A stretch of DNA of 64,000 bases, from the NCBI GenBank assembly GCA_036676415.1, contig JAKFCX010000021.1, forward strand, positions 186,001-250,000, in the 5' to 3' direction. The notes beneath the pieces are model-generated. The model saw only the letters and a program-made list of their open reading frames with translations. It was not told the DNA's origin and did no database searches. This DNA is from JAEZDC01 sp036676415 (GTDB lineage: Bacteria; Bacteroidota; Bacteroidia; Chitinophagales; Chitinophagaceae). The position numbers and the translations under genes were made by a program. This document shows, piece after piece, positions 54,237-63,482 of this stretch; positions within the stretch are counted from its first letter, which is position 1, and each line of letters opens with the position of its first letter.

Positions 54237-55835
54237 ATGCAACAAAATATCTCTCTTAAGATTTTGCCTTCAGCGGCCTCAGATGAATCGTTAGTTAAGA
54301 AACATATCGCTGCATCAACTGGAAAAAAAGTTAGTGAAATTACCGGCTTCAATATCCTGAAACGATCTATCGATGCAAGAAGTAAACAACCCTGGATCAA
54401 CCTCACTGTCCAGGCCTTTATTAATGAACCATATACTACCAGGGAAATTGAACCAGTACAGTTCAAAGATGTTTTCAAAGCTGAAAAGAAAGTAATTATC
54501 ATTGGTGCCGGGCCAGCAGGTTTATTTGCCGCATTAAAATGTATTGAAAAAGGCATACAGCCAATCGTTCTTGAAAGAGGAAAAGATGTAAGGGCAAGAA
54601 GAAGAGATCTTGCACAACTCAACAAAGAAGGCATCGTAAATACCGAAAGCAATTATTGCTTTGGCGAAGGTGGTGCAGGAACTTACAGTGATGGCAAGCT
54701 TTACACCCGTAGCAGCAAAAGAGGAAGTATTGACAGGATATTGAATTTATTTGTGCAGTTTGGCGCAGAAGAAAAAATATTATACGAAGCTCATCCACAC
54801 ATTGGTACAAACAAGCTACCACATATTATTACCAGGGTAAGAGAACAGATCATTACAAGTGGCGGATTGTTCTTGTTTAATAAAAAAGTAGTTGACCTCT
54901 TAATTGAAAAAGATAAAATTACCGGGGTAAAAACAAGTGATGATGATATCATCAATGGTGATGCAGTCATATTAGCCACTGGTCACTCAGCCAGGGACAT
55001 TTTTAAAATATTGCATCACAAAAAAGTATTAATAGAAGCAAAACCTTTTGCCTTGGGTGTTAGAATCGAACATCCGCAAAATCTTATTGATTCAATCCAA
55101 TATCATTGTCCCTTAAGAGGTGAATTTTTACCTCCAGCTTCCTATAGCCTGGTTGAACAAGTAGATAATAAAGGGGTTTTTAGTTTTTGCATGTGCCCAG
55201 GTGGAATTATTGCACCGGCATCAACAGAAAACGATGGTCTTGTCGTAAACGGATGGAGCCCAAGCAAACGCAATAATCCATATGCAAACAGTGGAATGGT
55301 GGTGAGTGTGGAATATAATGATGCAATAAAGTATCTAAAGTCGAAAAGTAAAAGTTCACAAATGGACGATGACGATCCATTATTGTTGATGAACTTTCAG
55401 AATGAAGTGGAAAAAGCTGCATTTATCGCTGGTGGTGGAAAACAGGTAGCCCCTGTTCAACGAATGGTTGACTTCTGTAATAATATCACTTCATCTTCAT
55501 TACCTGATTGCAGTTATTTACCAGGAATCAATGCTGCTGACCTGAGAGATGTTCTTCCGAATTTCATTCATAGAAACCTACAGGAAGCATTTAAGTTATT
55601 CGGGAAAAAGATGCGAGGCTATTATACAAACGATGCACTCGTAGTTGCAACAGAAAGCAGAACCTCATCTCCTGTTCGTATTCCCAGGAATGAAATAACC
55701 CTGGAACATCCACAGATCAAAGGTCTATATCCATGTGGTGAAGGTGCCGGTTATGCAGGAGGAATTGTTAGTGCTGCAATGGATGGTGAAAAAGTGGCAA
55801 CAGCGATCTATCAGAAATTATTCAGCATCACCTGA
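54237..55835 (+). CDS. FAD-dependent oxidoreductase (COG2509-type)
   Basis: 532 residues. After an 80-residue N-terminal domain comes the Rossmann motif VIIIGAGPAGLFAALKC with an acidic strand end (VLERGKDVRARR), then NYCFGEGGAGTYSDGKLYTRS, DAVILATGHSARD and, near the end, YPCGEGAGYAGGIVSAAMDGE binding FAD. Homologues are annotated as uncharacterised FAD-dependent dehydrogenases; the substrate is unknown. No signal peptide. Convergent with the next gene, overlapping it by 18 nt. Confidence 0.85.
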   Translation: MQQNISLKILPSAASDESLVKKHIAASTGKKVSEITGFNILKRSIDARSKQPWINLTVQAFINEPYTTREIEPVQFKDVFKAEKKVIIIGAGPAGLFAALKCIEKGIQPIVLERGKDVRARRRDLAQLNKEGIVNTESNYCFGEGGAGTYSDGKLYTRSSKRGSIDRILNLFVQFGAEEKILYEAHPHIGTNKLPHIITRVREQIITSGGLFLFNKKVVDLLIEKDKITGVKTSDDDIINGDAVILATGHSARDIFKILHHKKVLIEAKPFALGVRIEHPQNLIDSIQYHCPLRGEFLPPASYSLVEQVDNKGVFSFCMCPGGIIAPASTENDGLVVNGWSPSKRNNPYANSGMVVSVEYNDAIKYLKSKSKSSQMDDDDPLLLMNFQNEVEKAAFIAGGGKQVAPVQRMVDFCNNITSSSLPDCSYLPGINAADLRDVLPNFIHRNLQEAFKLFGKKMRGYYTNDALVVATESRTSSPVRIPRNEITLEHPQIKGLYPCGEGAGYAGGIVSAAMDGEKVATAIYQKLFSIT

Positions 55836-56813
55836 TCTTTTCCTGGCAATAAGCAAACTATCACTCAATAGTTTATTCTTCTTGTATGCACTTAATTCGT
55901 AACGTAGCTCTTTCTTATCTGCCTTTGTAAATTCTTTCATGATGTCTTCCATATCAGGTTTACCTGCATCAACCCATGACGTATACCAAAAGTCTGCTAT
56001 ACAATTTGCAGAAGCGAGTAATTGTTGATTGATAGTTGGCTTTAAAGCATCGGAATATGCTTTTGCAAAAGCGGTTGTATAGCTTTTGGATTCTCTTCCA
56101 CGTCTAACCTGTATTCTGTACTTAGTAGAATCTGTGAAATTCTTCGAAACTTCTCTTTCTTTCATCAACATATCAGGCAGTAACGAATGACTGTGCCTGA
56201 TCACATTCCAGATAGTATGTGCAGGATCTTTCAGGTATTGTACTTTTCGCTTCGAATAAAAATTATAGGTATTCAACTCAAGTTCAGGTATCATACTTTC
56301 CCATAAACTATGTAGCCCTTTTTGATTGGTTAACTGTCCATCATAATTCAATGTTGTATGTAACGGCACATGTGCATCACCAATATAATGGCCAATATCT
56401 GCTGCATAAAAAAGAATACTGTCTTTGTTTTTGTTTTTGAAAGCCTCAGTTAATTTTCCCTTCATATACAAAATATGATAAGGCACATAACCATATTTAA
56501 TAAGACTGTCCTTATTATATAATTTTACAGCCTCATTCCAGCTATAAGGCATTTTCCATGCTGCAGAATCTCCGAAAGCTTCCAGGTCAATAAAATGCCT
56601 GGTGGCTTCAGTACTGTCTGTATTCCTCCTGATATCAGCTCTTGGTGCATTGTAAACAAGATTTTCCCTGTTCTCAAAAAAGAATTCCTGCAGATCACCT
56701 TTCAACTGGTACACAGCCAATTGGTTCACTGTTCTGTGTACAAGAAAACCCCAGCCCGAACAAAAAATAATAACAACAGCGCAAAAGCCAGATAGCAATA
56801 AAGTTCTCTTCAT
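55818..56813 (-). CDS. S1/P1-like zinc-dependent phospholipase C / nuclease family protein
   Basis: 331 residues with a signal peptide (about 1-19). The mature N-terminus starts with Trp (WGFLVHRTVNQLA), as required for zinc binding through the alpha-amino group and His. HFIDLEAFGD, DIGHYIGDAHVPLHTTLNYDGQ and GLHSLWES supply further ligands. A secreted trinuclear-zinc hydrolase is likely; whether it cleaves nucleic acid or phospholipid cannot be told. Single gene. Confidence 0.82.
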   Translation of the reverse strand: MKRTLLLSGFCAVVIIFCSGWGFLVHRTVNQLAVYQLKGDLQEFFFENRENLVYNAPRADIRRNTDSTEATRHFIDLEAFGDSAAWKMPYSWNEAVKLYNKDSLIKYGYVPYHILYMKGKLTEAFKNKNKDSILFYAADIGHYIGDAHVPLHTTLNYDGQLTNQKGLHSLWESMIPELELNTYNFYSKRKVQYLKDPAHTIWNVIRHSHSLLPDMLMKEREVSKNFTDSTKYRIQVRRGRESKSYTTAFAKAYSDALKPTINQQLLASANCIADFWYTSWVDAGKPDMEDIMKEFTKADKKELRYELSAYKKNKLLSDSLLIARKRSGDAE

Positions 56814-56969
56814 TTTACCAACCTTTAAATGTTTGGCGAAATTAGGTAGAACGCCATTGCTCTTCTGTAATATTTTTGATTGGATTGGTACTTACAATAT
56901 GACCTTTTGTCAATATTTGTTCCAAAGGATAAAATGAACAGTACATTTGAAATACAATCAATACTAGCT

Positions 56970-57911
56970 ATGCACCCAATCTTAGAATTGCGAAACCTGA
57001 AGAAACATTACGCTACTCAAAAAGCGGTTGATGATGTTAGCTTTAGTATAACACCAGGCAGCATTTTCGGCCTGCTTGGACCAAATGGAGCCGGCAAAAC
57101 CACATTACTAAGGATGATCACCGGTATTTTTTATCCTGACAGTGGAGAAGTACTCTTCAACGGAAAAAAATTCGATGCACTGAAAGATGTACAGCAGATC
57201 GGATACATGCCTGAAGAAAGAGGTTTGTACAAAAAAATGAGGATCGGCGAACAGGCAGTGTACCTGGCTCAATTAAAAGGTTTGAGTAAAAGTGAAGCCA
57301 TCGAAAAAATTAAATACTGGTTCACCAGGCTGGAGATGCAAAGCTGGTGGAATAAAAAAGTGGAGGACCTGAGTAAAGGCATGAGCCAGAAACTGCAGTT
57401 TGTAACAACTGTGTTACATGAGCCCAAACTGATCATCTTAGATGAACCTTTTAGTGGCCTTGATCCGTTGAATGCTAATCTTATTAAAGATGAGATATAC
57501 AGGCTTGCGAAAGATGGCAGCACTATTATTTTCAGTACACATAGAATGGAGCAGGTTGAAGAGATCTGTGACCATATTGTACTCATCAATCTTGGTAAAA
57601 AGATATTGGATGGTACTGTGAACGATATCAAACAATCACACAAGCAAAACCTGTTCAGCATAAAGTTTGAAAACGAAGTATTGCCTGAGCATCTTGCTAC
57701 CTACTTATTTGAGGTAAAGAATGCAGGAAAAAATGAACTGACCATTCAAAAACATGCTGAGTATAATAACAATGAAATACTGCAGTACTTCTTAAGCAAA
57801 GGTTTACAGGTGAATGCTTTTAATGAGATTCTTCCGAGCCTGAATGAAATTTTCATCCGGCAGGTAGAAGGAACAAATGCAACAGCAAGAGCTTTTCAAC
57901 CTGTATCTTAA
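56970..57911 (+). CDS. ABC transporter ATP-binding protein
   Basis: About 313 residues from the ATG at 56970 (MHPILELRNLKKHY); earlier in-frame starts add a leader without family support. Walker A GPNGAGKTT, Q-loop YMPEERGLYK, signature LSKGMSQK, Walker B LIILDEPFSGLDP and the H-loop STHRMEQ are all present. C-terminal extension of about 90 residues. With the permease 24 nt downstream it forms a two-gene exporter resembling the Nat/YhaP type (sodium or drug export, function unproven). Confidence 0.92.
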   Translation: MHPILELRNLKKHYATQKAVDDVSFSITPGSIFGLLGPNGAGKTTLLRMITGIFYPDSGEVLFNGKKFDALKDVQQIGYMPEERGLYKKMRIGEQAVYLAQLKGLSKSEAIEKIKYWFTRLEMQSWWNKKVEDLSKGMSQKLQFVTTVLHEPKLIILDEPFSGLDPLNANLIKDEIYRLAKDGSTIIFSTHRMEQVEEICDHIVLINLGKKILDGTVNDIKQSHKQNLFSIKFENEVLPEHLATYLFEVKNAGKNELTIQKHAEYNNNEILQYFLSKGLQVNAFNEILPSLNEIFIRQVEGTNATARAFQPVS

Positions 57912-57935
57912 TTCAACACTCCCAAAACGAACTAT

Positions 57936-59252
57936 ATGAACAAGACCTGGCTCATTATAAAAAGAGAATACCTAAGCAGGGTAAAAAAGAAAACTTTTAT
58001 TCTTTCCACCATACTCACTCCTTTATTGTTTGTAGTACTCATCGCTGGCATCACTTACATATCAGTTGAAGAAGTAGACCAGGAGAAGATAGCTGTAATA
58101 GATAAAGCAGGATTTTTCCAGGGAAATTTAGAAAATACGAAAGCCCTCACATTTGAATTTCCTTCAGGTATTGATACGGCTAATTACGACGACAAAGGTT
58201 ACAGTGCAGTACTCTTCATCCCCAACGATTCTTCCGCTAATTACCAGTTGTATTCAAAGAAACAGTTTGGTTTGATTGCTGCTTCGCAGATAGAAGACCA
58301 GATCAACAAAGCTGTAGAGAATAATTTATTAAAAGATCGTTTTAACATCGACTCGAAAACAATTGATTCGATCAGGAACCAGGCAGGTGAAGCAGAAGTG
58401 CAGAACTTCTATGGCGACAGAACCGAGGTAAAAGAAGGTAACAGCAAACTGGCTTATGCCATTGGTTATGGTGCAGGATTTCTTATTTACATCACATTAT
58501 TTATATACGGCACAATGGTGATGCGTGGAGTGATGGAAGAGAAAACAAACCGTATTGCAGAAGTAATGGTTTCATCAGTAAAACCATTCCAGTTAATGCT
58601 GGGTAAGATCATTGGTATTGGAGCTGTTGGTTTAACACAGTTTATCATGTGGATCATTTTGATCATCGGAATATCTACTGCAGCATCTGCTTTGCTTTCA
58701 CCCGAAACTATTCAGCAAGCCAGTGATGCCTCGCAACAAATGAACGGACAAGCCGGTATGGCTTCAAGAGCTACTTCAGGTTTTGAAGATTTTTCTGAAA
58801 CAATGGGACAGGCAAACTGGTTCGTAATTGTCGGATGCTTCCTGTTTTATTTTGTATTCGGCTATTTATTTTATGCAGCTTTATTTGCTGCTGTTGGCAG
58901 TGCAGTTAATGAAGATCCGCAGGATGCTCAAAGTTTAATGTTGCCCATCATTATGCCGATCATTATTGCAATAATGCTGATGATGAAAGCTGTAACAAGT
59001 CCGGCAAGCTCCATGGCTACCTGGGCCAGTATTATTCCTTTCTTTTCGCCTATAGTCATGATGGCAAGAATCCCATTTGGTGTAGGTGATACAGTTCCTT
59101 ACTGGCAACTATTGCTAAGTATGGCATCGCTGGTTGCCGGTTTTCTTTTCACCACTTGGCTCAGTGCAAAAATTTACAGAACAGGAATTTTAATGTATGG
59201 TAAAAAACCAAGCTGGAAAGAAATGTGGAAATGGGCTGTACGAAAAGCATAA
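57936..59252 (+). CDS. ABC transporter permease (NatB/YhaP-like)
   Basis: 438 residues: helix 1 (about 20-42), a large periplasmic region (about 45-160), then five more helices, the ABC2_membrane_3 layout; EEKTNRIAEVMVSSVKPFQLMLGKIIG is the characteristic coupling helix segment. Partner of the preceding ATPase. The exporter may extrude ions, peptides or lipids. A terminator follows 14 nt after the stop. Confidence 0.9.
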   Translation: MNKTWLIIKREYLSRVKKKTFILSTILTPLLFVVLIAGITYISVEEVDQEKIAVIDKAGFFQGNLENTKALTFEFPSGIDTANYDDKGYSAVLFIPNDSSANYQLYSKKQFGLIAASQIEDQINKAVENNLLKDRFNIDSKTIDSIRNQAGEAEVQNFYGDRTEVKEGNSKLAYAIGYGAGFLIYITLFIYGTMVMRGVMEEKTNRIAEVMVSSVKPFQLMLGKIIGIGAVGLTQFIMWIILIIGISTAASALLSPETIQQASDASQQMNGQAGMASRATSGFEDFSETMGQANWFVIVGCFLFYFVFGYLFYAALFAAVGSAVNEDPQDAQSLMLPIIMPIIIAIMLMMKAVTSPASSMATWASIIPFFSPIVMMARIPFGVGDTVPYWQLLLSMASLVAGFLFTTWLSAKIYRTGILMYGKKPSWKEMWKWAVRKA

Positions 59253-59265
59253 ACTAAGTTTCACA

Positions 59266-59296
59266 AATCCTGGACAATTGTTCAGGATTTTTTTTG
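59266..59296 (+). terminator. Terminator of the ABC transporter operon
   Basis: Stem AATCCTG/CAGGATT (59266-59272 and 59283-59289) with T-run to 59295. Repeat R6 starts in the T-run, as R4 does at its terminator. Confidence 0.8.
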
Positions 59297-59362
59297 ACCG
59301 GCATTGGTTCTTTATTGAACTTTTGTTGTGTCACTCACTTGTACATTCTGTACTTTTATGAG
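59291..59362 (+). repeat. Dispersed intergenic repeat, copy R6 (a-type)
   Basis: TTTGACCGGC at 59293-59302, 27 nt from CC to the core at 59325-59344 (perfect a-type), followed by ATTCTGTACTTTTATGAGC. Confidence 0.8.
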
Positions 59363-59405
59363 CTATGAAAACGAACTAAGTTGAAACCGAACAAAAAGAC
59401 TTGCA

Positions 59406-59831
59406 ATGAAATCTCACTCAATCATCATAGAACAAACTTATAATGCCCCGGTAGAGAAAGTATGGAAGGCTATTACAGATAAAGACCAGATGAAAGAATG
59501 GTATTTTAACCTGGATGATTTTAAACCTGAAGTGGGTTTCGAATTTCAGTTTGCAGGAGAAGGACGTAAAAGAGAAAAATACATGCATCACTGTAAGATC
59601 ACGGCAGTAATTCCGCAACAAAAATTACAATACAGCTGGACTTACGAAGGTCACGATGGATATTCAGTTGTTACATTTAATCTCTCGCCGGAGGCAGAAA
59701 AAACAAAACTTAAGCTGGTACATGAAGGAGTAGAAACATTTCCCAACAGCCCAGACTTCGCAAGAGAAAGTTTTGTTGAAGGATGGACCTATATTACAGG
59801 AACATCATTGAAACAGTTTTTGGAGAAATAA
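59406..59831 (+). CDS. SRPBCC (AHSA1-type) domain protein
   Basis: 141 residues: IEQTYNAPVEKVWKAITDKDQMKEWYFN at the N-terminus and VTFNLSPEAEKTKLKLVHEGVE, ending EGWTYITGTSLKQFLEK, form the helix-grip fold of activators of Hsp90 ATPase 1 homologues and polyketide cyclase-like proteins. Ligand unknown. Single gene, with a terminator for the opposite gene directly after. Confidence 0.85.
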   Translation: MKSHSIIIEQTYNAPVEKVWKAITDKDQMKEWYFNLDDFKPEVGFEFQFAGEGRKREKYMHHCKITAVIPQQKLQYSWTYEGHDGYSVVTFNLSPEAEKTKLKLVHEGVETFPNSPDFARESFVEGWTYITGTSLKQFLEK

Positions 59832-59858
59832 AAAATGCCGGCTAAAAACCGGCATCTT
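59829..59858. terminator. Terminator between the SRPBCC gene and its convergent neighbour
   Basis: Seven-base stem ATGCCGG/CCGGCAT (59835-59841 and 59849-59855), A-run on the left, so best suited to the minus-strand gene. Confidence 0.75.
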
Positions 59859-59876
59859 AAGAATAGAAATTTATAT

Positions 59877-60272
59877 TTAGAGATATAGATCGTATTTATC
59901 CCACCATGAACGGTGACTATTGCTTTCCAGTGTTTCTGCCACCATCTCAATCGTTACTTTAACTGTATTCTCAGGCTTGATCACTACTTCTTTTTTCTCA
60001 GAGTTCTTATAATCTTCTTTGGTAAGCTTCAATGTGTATGTTCCCTGTGCCAGTGTTGCAATTTTAAAATGACCTTGTGCATTGGTCGTAACTGTTTCAC
60101 TTTTATTTGATCCATTTACTGCAACAATCGTAACATCAGCCAAAGGCTTCTTTGTATTGGCATCTACAACGGTTCCGGTAACACTTGCACTGTTTGTTGA
60201 ATTACTTCCTGCAGAAGCAAAACCCATTTGAGCTACAAAGAGCAGTAGTGCGACAACAAGGATCTTTTTCAT
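59877..60272 (-). CDS. Secreted carboxypeptidase-regulatory-like domain protein
   Basis: 131 residues with a signal peptide (1-19), then a single Ig-like domain: SVTGTVVDANTKKPLADVTIVAVNG, TTNAQGHFKIATLAQGTYTLKL. This is the 80-residue domain found at the N-terminus of SusC-type receptors, here alone with a short tail ending WWDKYDLYL. A periplasmic or surface accessory role is possible. Confidence 0.82.
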   Translation of the reverse strand: MKKILVVALLLFVAQMGFASAGSNSTNSASVTGTVVDANTKKPLADVTIVAVNGSNKSETVTTNAQGHFKIATLAQGTYTLKLTKEDYKNSEKKEVVIKPENTVKVTIEMVAETLESNSHRSWWDKYDLYL

Positions 60273-60355
60273 GGCAGTCTGATTTGAGATTTAAATGTAG
60301 AACATTTTTTGGTCTACGAAGAATTCCGTTCACATTAATTAACATGAAGATTCTA

Positions 60356-61306
60356 TTAATACAAAGGATGCTGCATCGCTTGTGTAAAATCCCGCCAGAT
60401 TTCCTCAACTATCTCTCCAGCCGGCTTTATTTCACTGATCAGTGCACTCACCTGGCCAATTTCCAGTTCACCTTGTTCCATATCTCCTTCGAGCATACCC
60501 TTTTTTGCTCTGCCCCGACCGAGTAACGAATTTAATTCGTCTGGAGTTGCCCCTTTATCTTCCAACGACTTTACTTCTTCAAAAAATTTGTTCTTCAATA
60601 ATCTTACAGGAACTGTTTTTTTCATGCTCAACATTGTATCACCTTCCTGTGCTTTAAGGATTGCTTCTTTGAATGCCGGGTGATTAGAAGCTTCAGGAGT
60701 ACAAACAAACCTGCTTCCAACCTGTACACCTTCTGCACCCAAAGCCATTGCTGCAAACATCTGCCGTCCTGTTGCAATACCACCTGCTGCAATAACAGGA
60801 ATTTTTACTGTTTGCCGTACAGCAGGAATTAAGACGAACGTAGTTGTCTCTTCTCTCCCATTATGTCCACCAGCTTCAAAACCTTCGGCAACCACAGCAT
60901 CACACCCTGCCTCTTCAGACTTTTTTGCAAACTTGCTGCTGCTCACAACATGCACTACAATAATACCCTGCTCCTTTAATTTTGATGTCCATGTTTTTGG
61001 ATTGCCTGCACTGGTAAAAACGATCGGCACTTTCTCTTCAATAATGATCTGGATGTGTTGATCAATATCTGGGTATAGCAATGGAACATTTACAGCAAAA
61101 GGCTTCGATGTTGCTGCCTTGCATTTTTGAATATGCTGTCTTAAAACATCAGGATACATACTTCCACTTCCGATAATTCCCAAACCACCTGCATTGGAAA
61201 CTGCTGAGGCTAATCTCCAGCCAGATGTCCAAACCATTCCAGCCTGGATTATGGGATACTGAATATTGAAAAGTTGTGTGATACGATTTGAGAAAACTTC
61301 CATCAT
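60356..61306 (-). CDS. Nitronate monooxygenase / FabK-like flavoprotein
   Basis: 316 residues, TIM-barrel FMN enzyme: IQAGMVWTSGWRLASAVSNAGGLG, VAEGFEAGGHNGREE, IPVIAAGGIATGRQMFAAMALGAEGVQVGSRF, the pattern of 2-nitropropane dioxygenase/nitronate monooxygenase and of FabK enoyl-ACP reductase. The two cannot be separated by eye. Divergent from methylmalonyl-CoA epimerase with 79 nt between starts. Confidence 0.85.
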   Translation of the reverse strand: MMEVFSNRITQLFNIQYPIIQAGMVWTSGWRLASAVSNAGGLGIIGSGSMYPDVLRQHIQKCKAATSKPFAVNVPLLYPDIDQHIQIIIEEKVPIVFTSAGNPKTWTSKLKEQGIIVVHVVSSSKFAKKSEEAGCDAVVAEGFEAGGHNGREETTTFVLIPAVRQTVKIPVIAAGGIATGRQMFAAMALGAEGVQVGSRFVCTPEASNHPAFKEAILKAQEGDTMLSMKKTVPVRLLKNKFFEEVKSLEDKGATPDELNSLLGRGRAKKGMLEGDMEQGELEIGQVSALISEIKPAGEIVEEIWRDFTQAMQHPLY

Positions 61307-61385
61307 AATTTATTTCAGGGTTCAAATTAAGATAACTCTCTTGAGAAAATATGTATGTTCGATAATTGAATGATAATTTCATAAC

Positions 61386-61787
61386 ATGATAAAGCTTGAA
61401 CATATTGGTATAGCAGTAAAAAATCTGGAATCATCAATACCTGTTTTTGAAAAATTATTGAATACACTTTGTTACAAACAGGAAAAAGTTGATTCCGAAA
61501 ACGTAAACACGGCTTTTTTCCAGAAAGGTGAATCAAAGATAGAATTACTTGAAAGCACGACAGATGATGGAGTGATAGCTAAATACATCGATAAAAAGAA
61601 CGAAGGCATTCACCATCTCGCTTTTGAAGTAGCCGATATTGAAGCTGAAATGAAACGGCTACAGGAAGCAGGATTTTCTTTGCTAAACACCACACCAAAA
61701 AAAGGGGCTGACAATAAACTGGTCTGTTTTCTACATCCCAAATCTACTAACGGTGTGTTAATTGAAATTTGCCAGGAAATACGCTGA
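61386..61787 (+). CDS. mce: Methylmalonyl-CoA epimerase
   Basis: 133 residues of the VOC fold, beginning KLEHIGIAVKNLE with metal ligand His, then ESKIELLEST, GIHHLAFEVADIEAEM with further His, and LVCFLHPKSTNGVLIEI with the Glu ligand. It interconverts (R)- and (S)-methylmalonyl-CoA in the cobalamin-dependent propionate pathway, consistent with the B12-dependent reductase in the same region. Single gene. Confidence 0.9.
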   Translation: MIKLEHIGIAVKNLESSIPVFEKLLNTLCYKQEKVDSENVNTAFFQKGESKIELLESTTDDGVIAKYIDKKNEGIHHLAFEVADIEAEMKRLQEAGFSLLNTTPKKGADNKLVCFLHPKSTNGVLIEICQEIR

Positions 61788-61879
61788 TCTTCCGATGAAA
61801 CTGGCTTCAAAAAAGAAAAGCTTTCAGTGAAACTCATTGCTGAATTGATAATCACTCCATTGCCTTTTGCTCAATAAGG

Positions 61880-61942
61880 TTTTGAACGTACAAGTGAGTG
61901 ACACAACGAAGCTCAATATCAGCGCTAGTGCTGGCAAAGTAC
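61880..61942 (-). repeat. Dispersed intergenic repeat, copy R3 (a-type)
   Basis: Core at 61888-61907 (minus strand, perfect a-type), CCAGC at 61930-61934, spacer 27 nt, then GTTCAAAAC as in R4. Confidence 0.8.
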
Positions 61943-62047
61943 TCATTCCCTAACATTTCATTTTCAAAGCTCTGTTAACTCTTCAATGCCTGATAATATC
62001 AGCACTGTTTTAGCGTCTATAATGGAAACAAAAAAGGAGATTTCAAG

Positions 62048-62692
62048 ATGAAGAAAGTATTGGTTTTAATGATGCCTTTATTTCTTTTACTAGCTGCATG
62101 CAGCAGTACCAATGTTACCAACAGCTGGAAGGACAAAGATGTCTCGCAATCCACTGTTAGAAAAGTGATGGTATTGGCAATGTTACCCGAAAAAGACAGG
62201 ATGCTGAGGCAGGAAATGGAATACCAGATGGTAGAAGATCTTTCAAAAAAAGGTTTTGTTGCTGTGAGTGCTTTACAGGAACATGGACCGAAAGCTTTTG
62301 AAGGGATGACCGAAAAACAGGTAATGGATCAGCTTGACAAAAGTAAAATTGATGGCGTGATCACGATTGGTTTGCAGGATACTGAAACGAGTGAGAATTA
62401 TGTTCCGGGTAGCGTAAGATATGAGCCTTATGCCGTTCGTTACAACAGGTTTTACCGTACTTATCAAACGTTTTATACACGACAGTACACTCCAGGGTAT
62501 ACTGACAGGCAAACAAATTATTTCTTTGAAACAAATTTGTATGATGTAAACAGTAATAAACTGTTGTACTCTGCTCAATCAAAATCTTTTGATCCATCAT
62601 CTGCAGAACAAATAGCCTCGGAAGTTGCTAAAGCAGTGGTGAAGGATATGGAGAAAAATAATATCTTAGGCTTAGCGGTAGCGAAACATTAA
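62048..62692 (+). CDS. Lipoprotein of unknown function (DUF4136-like)
   Basis: 214 residues with a lipoprotein signal (LLAAC, Cys18) and a tyrosine-rich central region (YRTYQTFYTRQYTPGYTD, about 137-155), flanked by a VVEDLSKKGF-type helix and, at the end, a strand-helix unit (IASEVAKAVVKDMEK). It resembles DUF4136 lipoproteins. Unusually for this phylum it has a good Shine-Dalgarno site (AGGAG at 62035-62039, 8 nt before ATG) and TATAAT at 62018-62023. A small palindrome TGATAATATCA lies at 61991-62001. Confidence 0.7.
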   Translation: MKKVLVLMMPLFLLLAACSSTNVTNSWKDKDVSQSTVRKVMVLAMLPEKDRMLRQEMEYQMVEDLSKKGFVAVSALQEHGPKAFEGMTEKQVMDQLDKSKIDGVITIGLQDTETSENYVPGSVRYEPYAVRYNRFYRTYQTFYTRQYTPGYTDRQTNYFFETNLYDVNSNKLLYSAQSKSFDPSSAEQIASEVAKAVVKDMEKNNILGLAVAKH

Positions 62693-62719
62693 TTGTTACA
62701 GCATAGAAGTCCCACCAAT

Positions 62720-62752
62720 AAAAAAGTCCTGCAAATGATGCAGGACTTTTTT
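62720..62752. terminator. Bidirectional terminator
   Basis: Thirteen-base stem AAAAAAGTCCTGC/GCAGGACTTTTTT with a 7-nt loop between the convergent lipoprotein and rnc genes. Confidence 0.9.
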
Positions 62753-62764
62753 ATTTAAATTATT

Positions 62765-63466
62765 TTATAATCCAAGTTTCTCTACCGCAATTTGTGCAGC
62801 AGCCTGGCTGGCGTCTTTTTTATTGTAACCTTTTCCTTCGGCAATATTTTCGCCATCAATAACAATGGCAATGGTAAATAAACGTCTGCCACCTTCCATT
62901 TTTTCATCGATCGTTTCAAAGTCAAGGCTCTTTGCATTCTTACTTGCCCAGCCGATCAAACGATTTTTAAGGTTAATATCGATTGCTTCAAGATCATCTA
63001 CAAACATGTGCGGAATAACAATATGTGTCAACACCCAGTTACGTGTTTTCTTATATCCTTTGTCAAGGTAAACAGCACCCACTAAAGCTTCTAATGTATT
63101 ACCGAATATCTGGCTACTCTTAAGTGAATTATCAAATTTGTTGTACATGGTTATCTTCTTCAAACCCATTTTCAATGCAATTTCATTCAGGTATTGACGA
63201 TTCACCATTTTACTCCTCATCTCTGTAAGAAATCCTTCTCCTTTGTATGGATACCTGCGAAAGAGATAATCGGCTACGATCGTCCCCAAAACCGCATCAC
63301 CTAAATATTCAAGTCGTTCATTATTTTCATCAGCCGTTTCTTTTACCGAACGATGACTGAGAGCCATCTGGTACAGGTTAAGATTACCAGGCTTAATACC
63401 CAGTACATTCTTTAATTCTTTCTCGGCCAGAGAAGGTTTACGGAAATATTTCGTGATCATATCCAC
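62765..63466 (-). CDS. rnc: Ribonuclease III
   Basis: 233 residues: RNase III domain with the signature NERLEYLGDAVLG and the Glu/Asp catalytic set (ending ALVGAVYLDKGY), and a C-terminal double-stranded RNA-binding domain ending KGYNKKDASQAAAQIAVEKLGL. It processes rRNA precursors and other double-stranded RNAs. Same strand as fabF upstream, as in many Bacteroidota, though a repeat separates them. Confidence 0.95.
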   Translation of the reverse strand: MDMITKYFRKPSLAEKELKNVLGIKPGNLNLYQMALSHRSVKETADENNERLEYLGDAVLGTIVADYLFRRYPYKGEGFLTEMRSKMVNRQYLNEIALKMGLKKITMYNKFDNSLKSSQIFGNTLEALVGAVYLDKGYKKTRNWVLTHIVIPHMFVDDLEAIDINLKNRLIGWASKNAKSLDFETIDEKMEGGRRLFTIAIVIDGENIAEGKGYNKKDASQAAAQIAVEKLGL

Positions 63467-63482
63467 GATGTTAAGCTAAGGA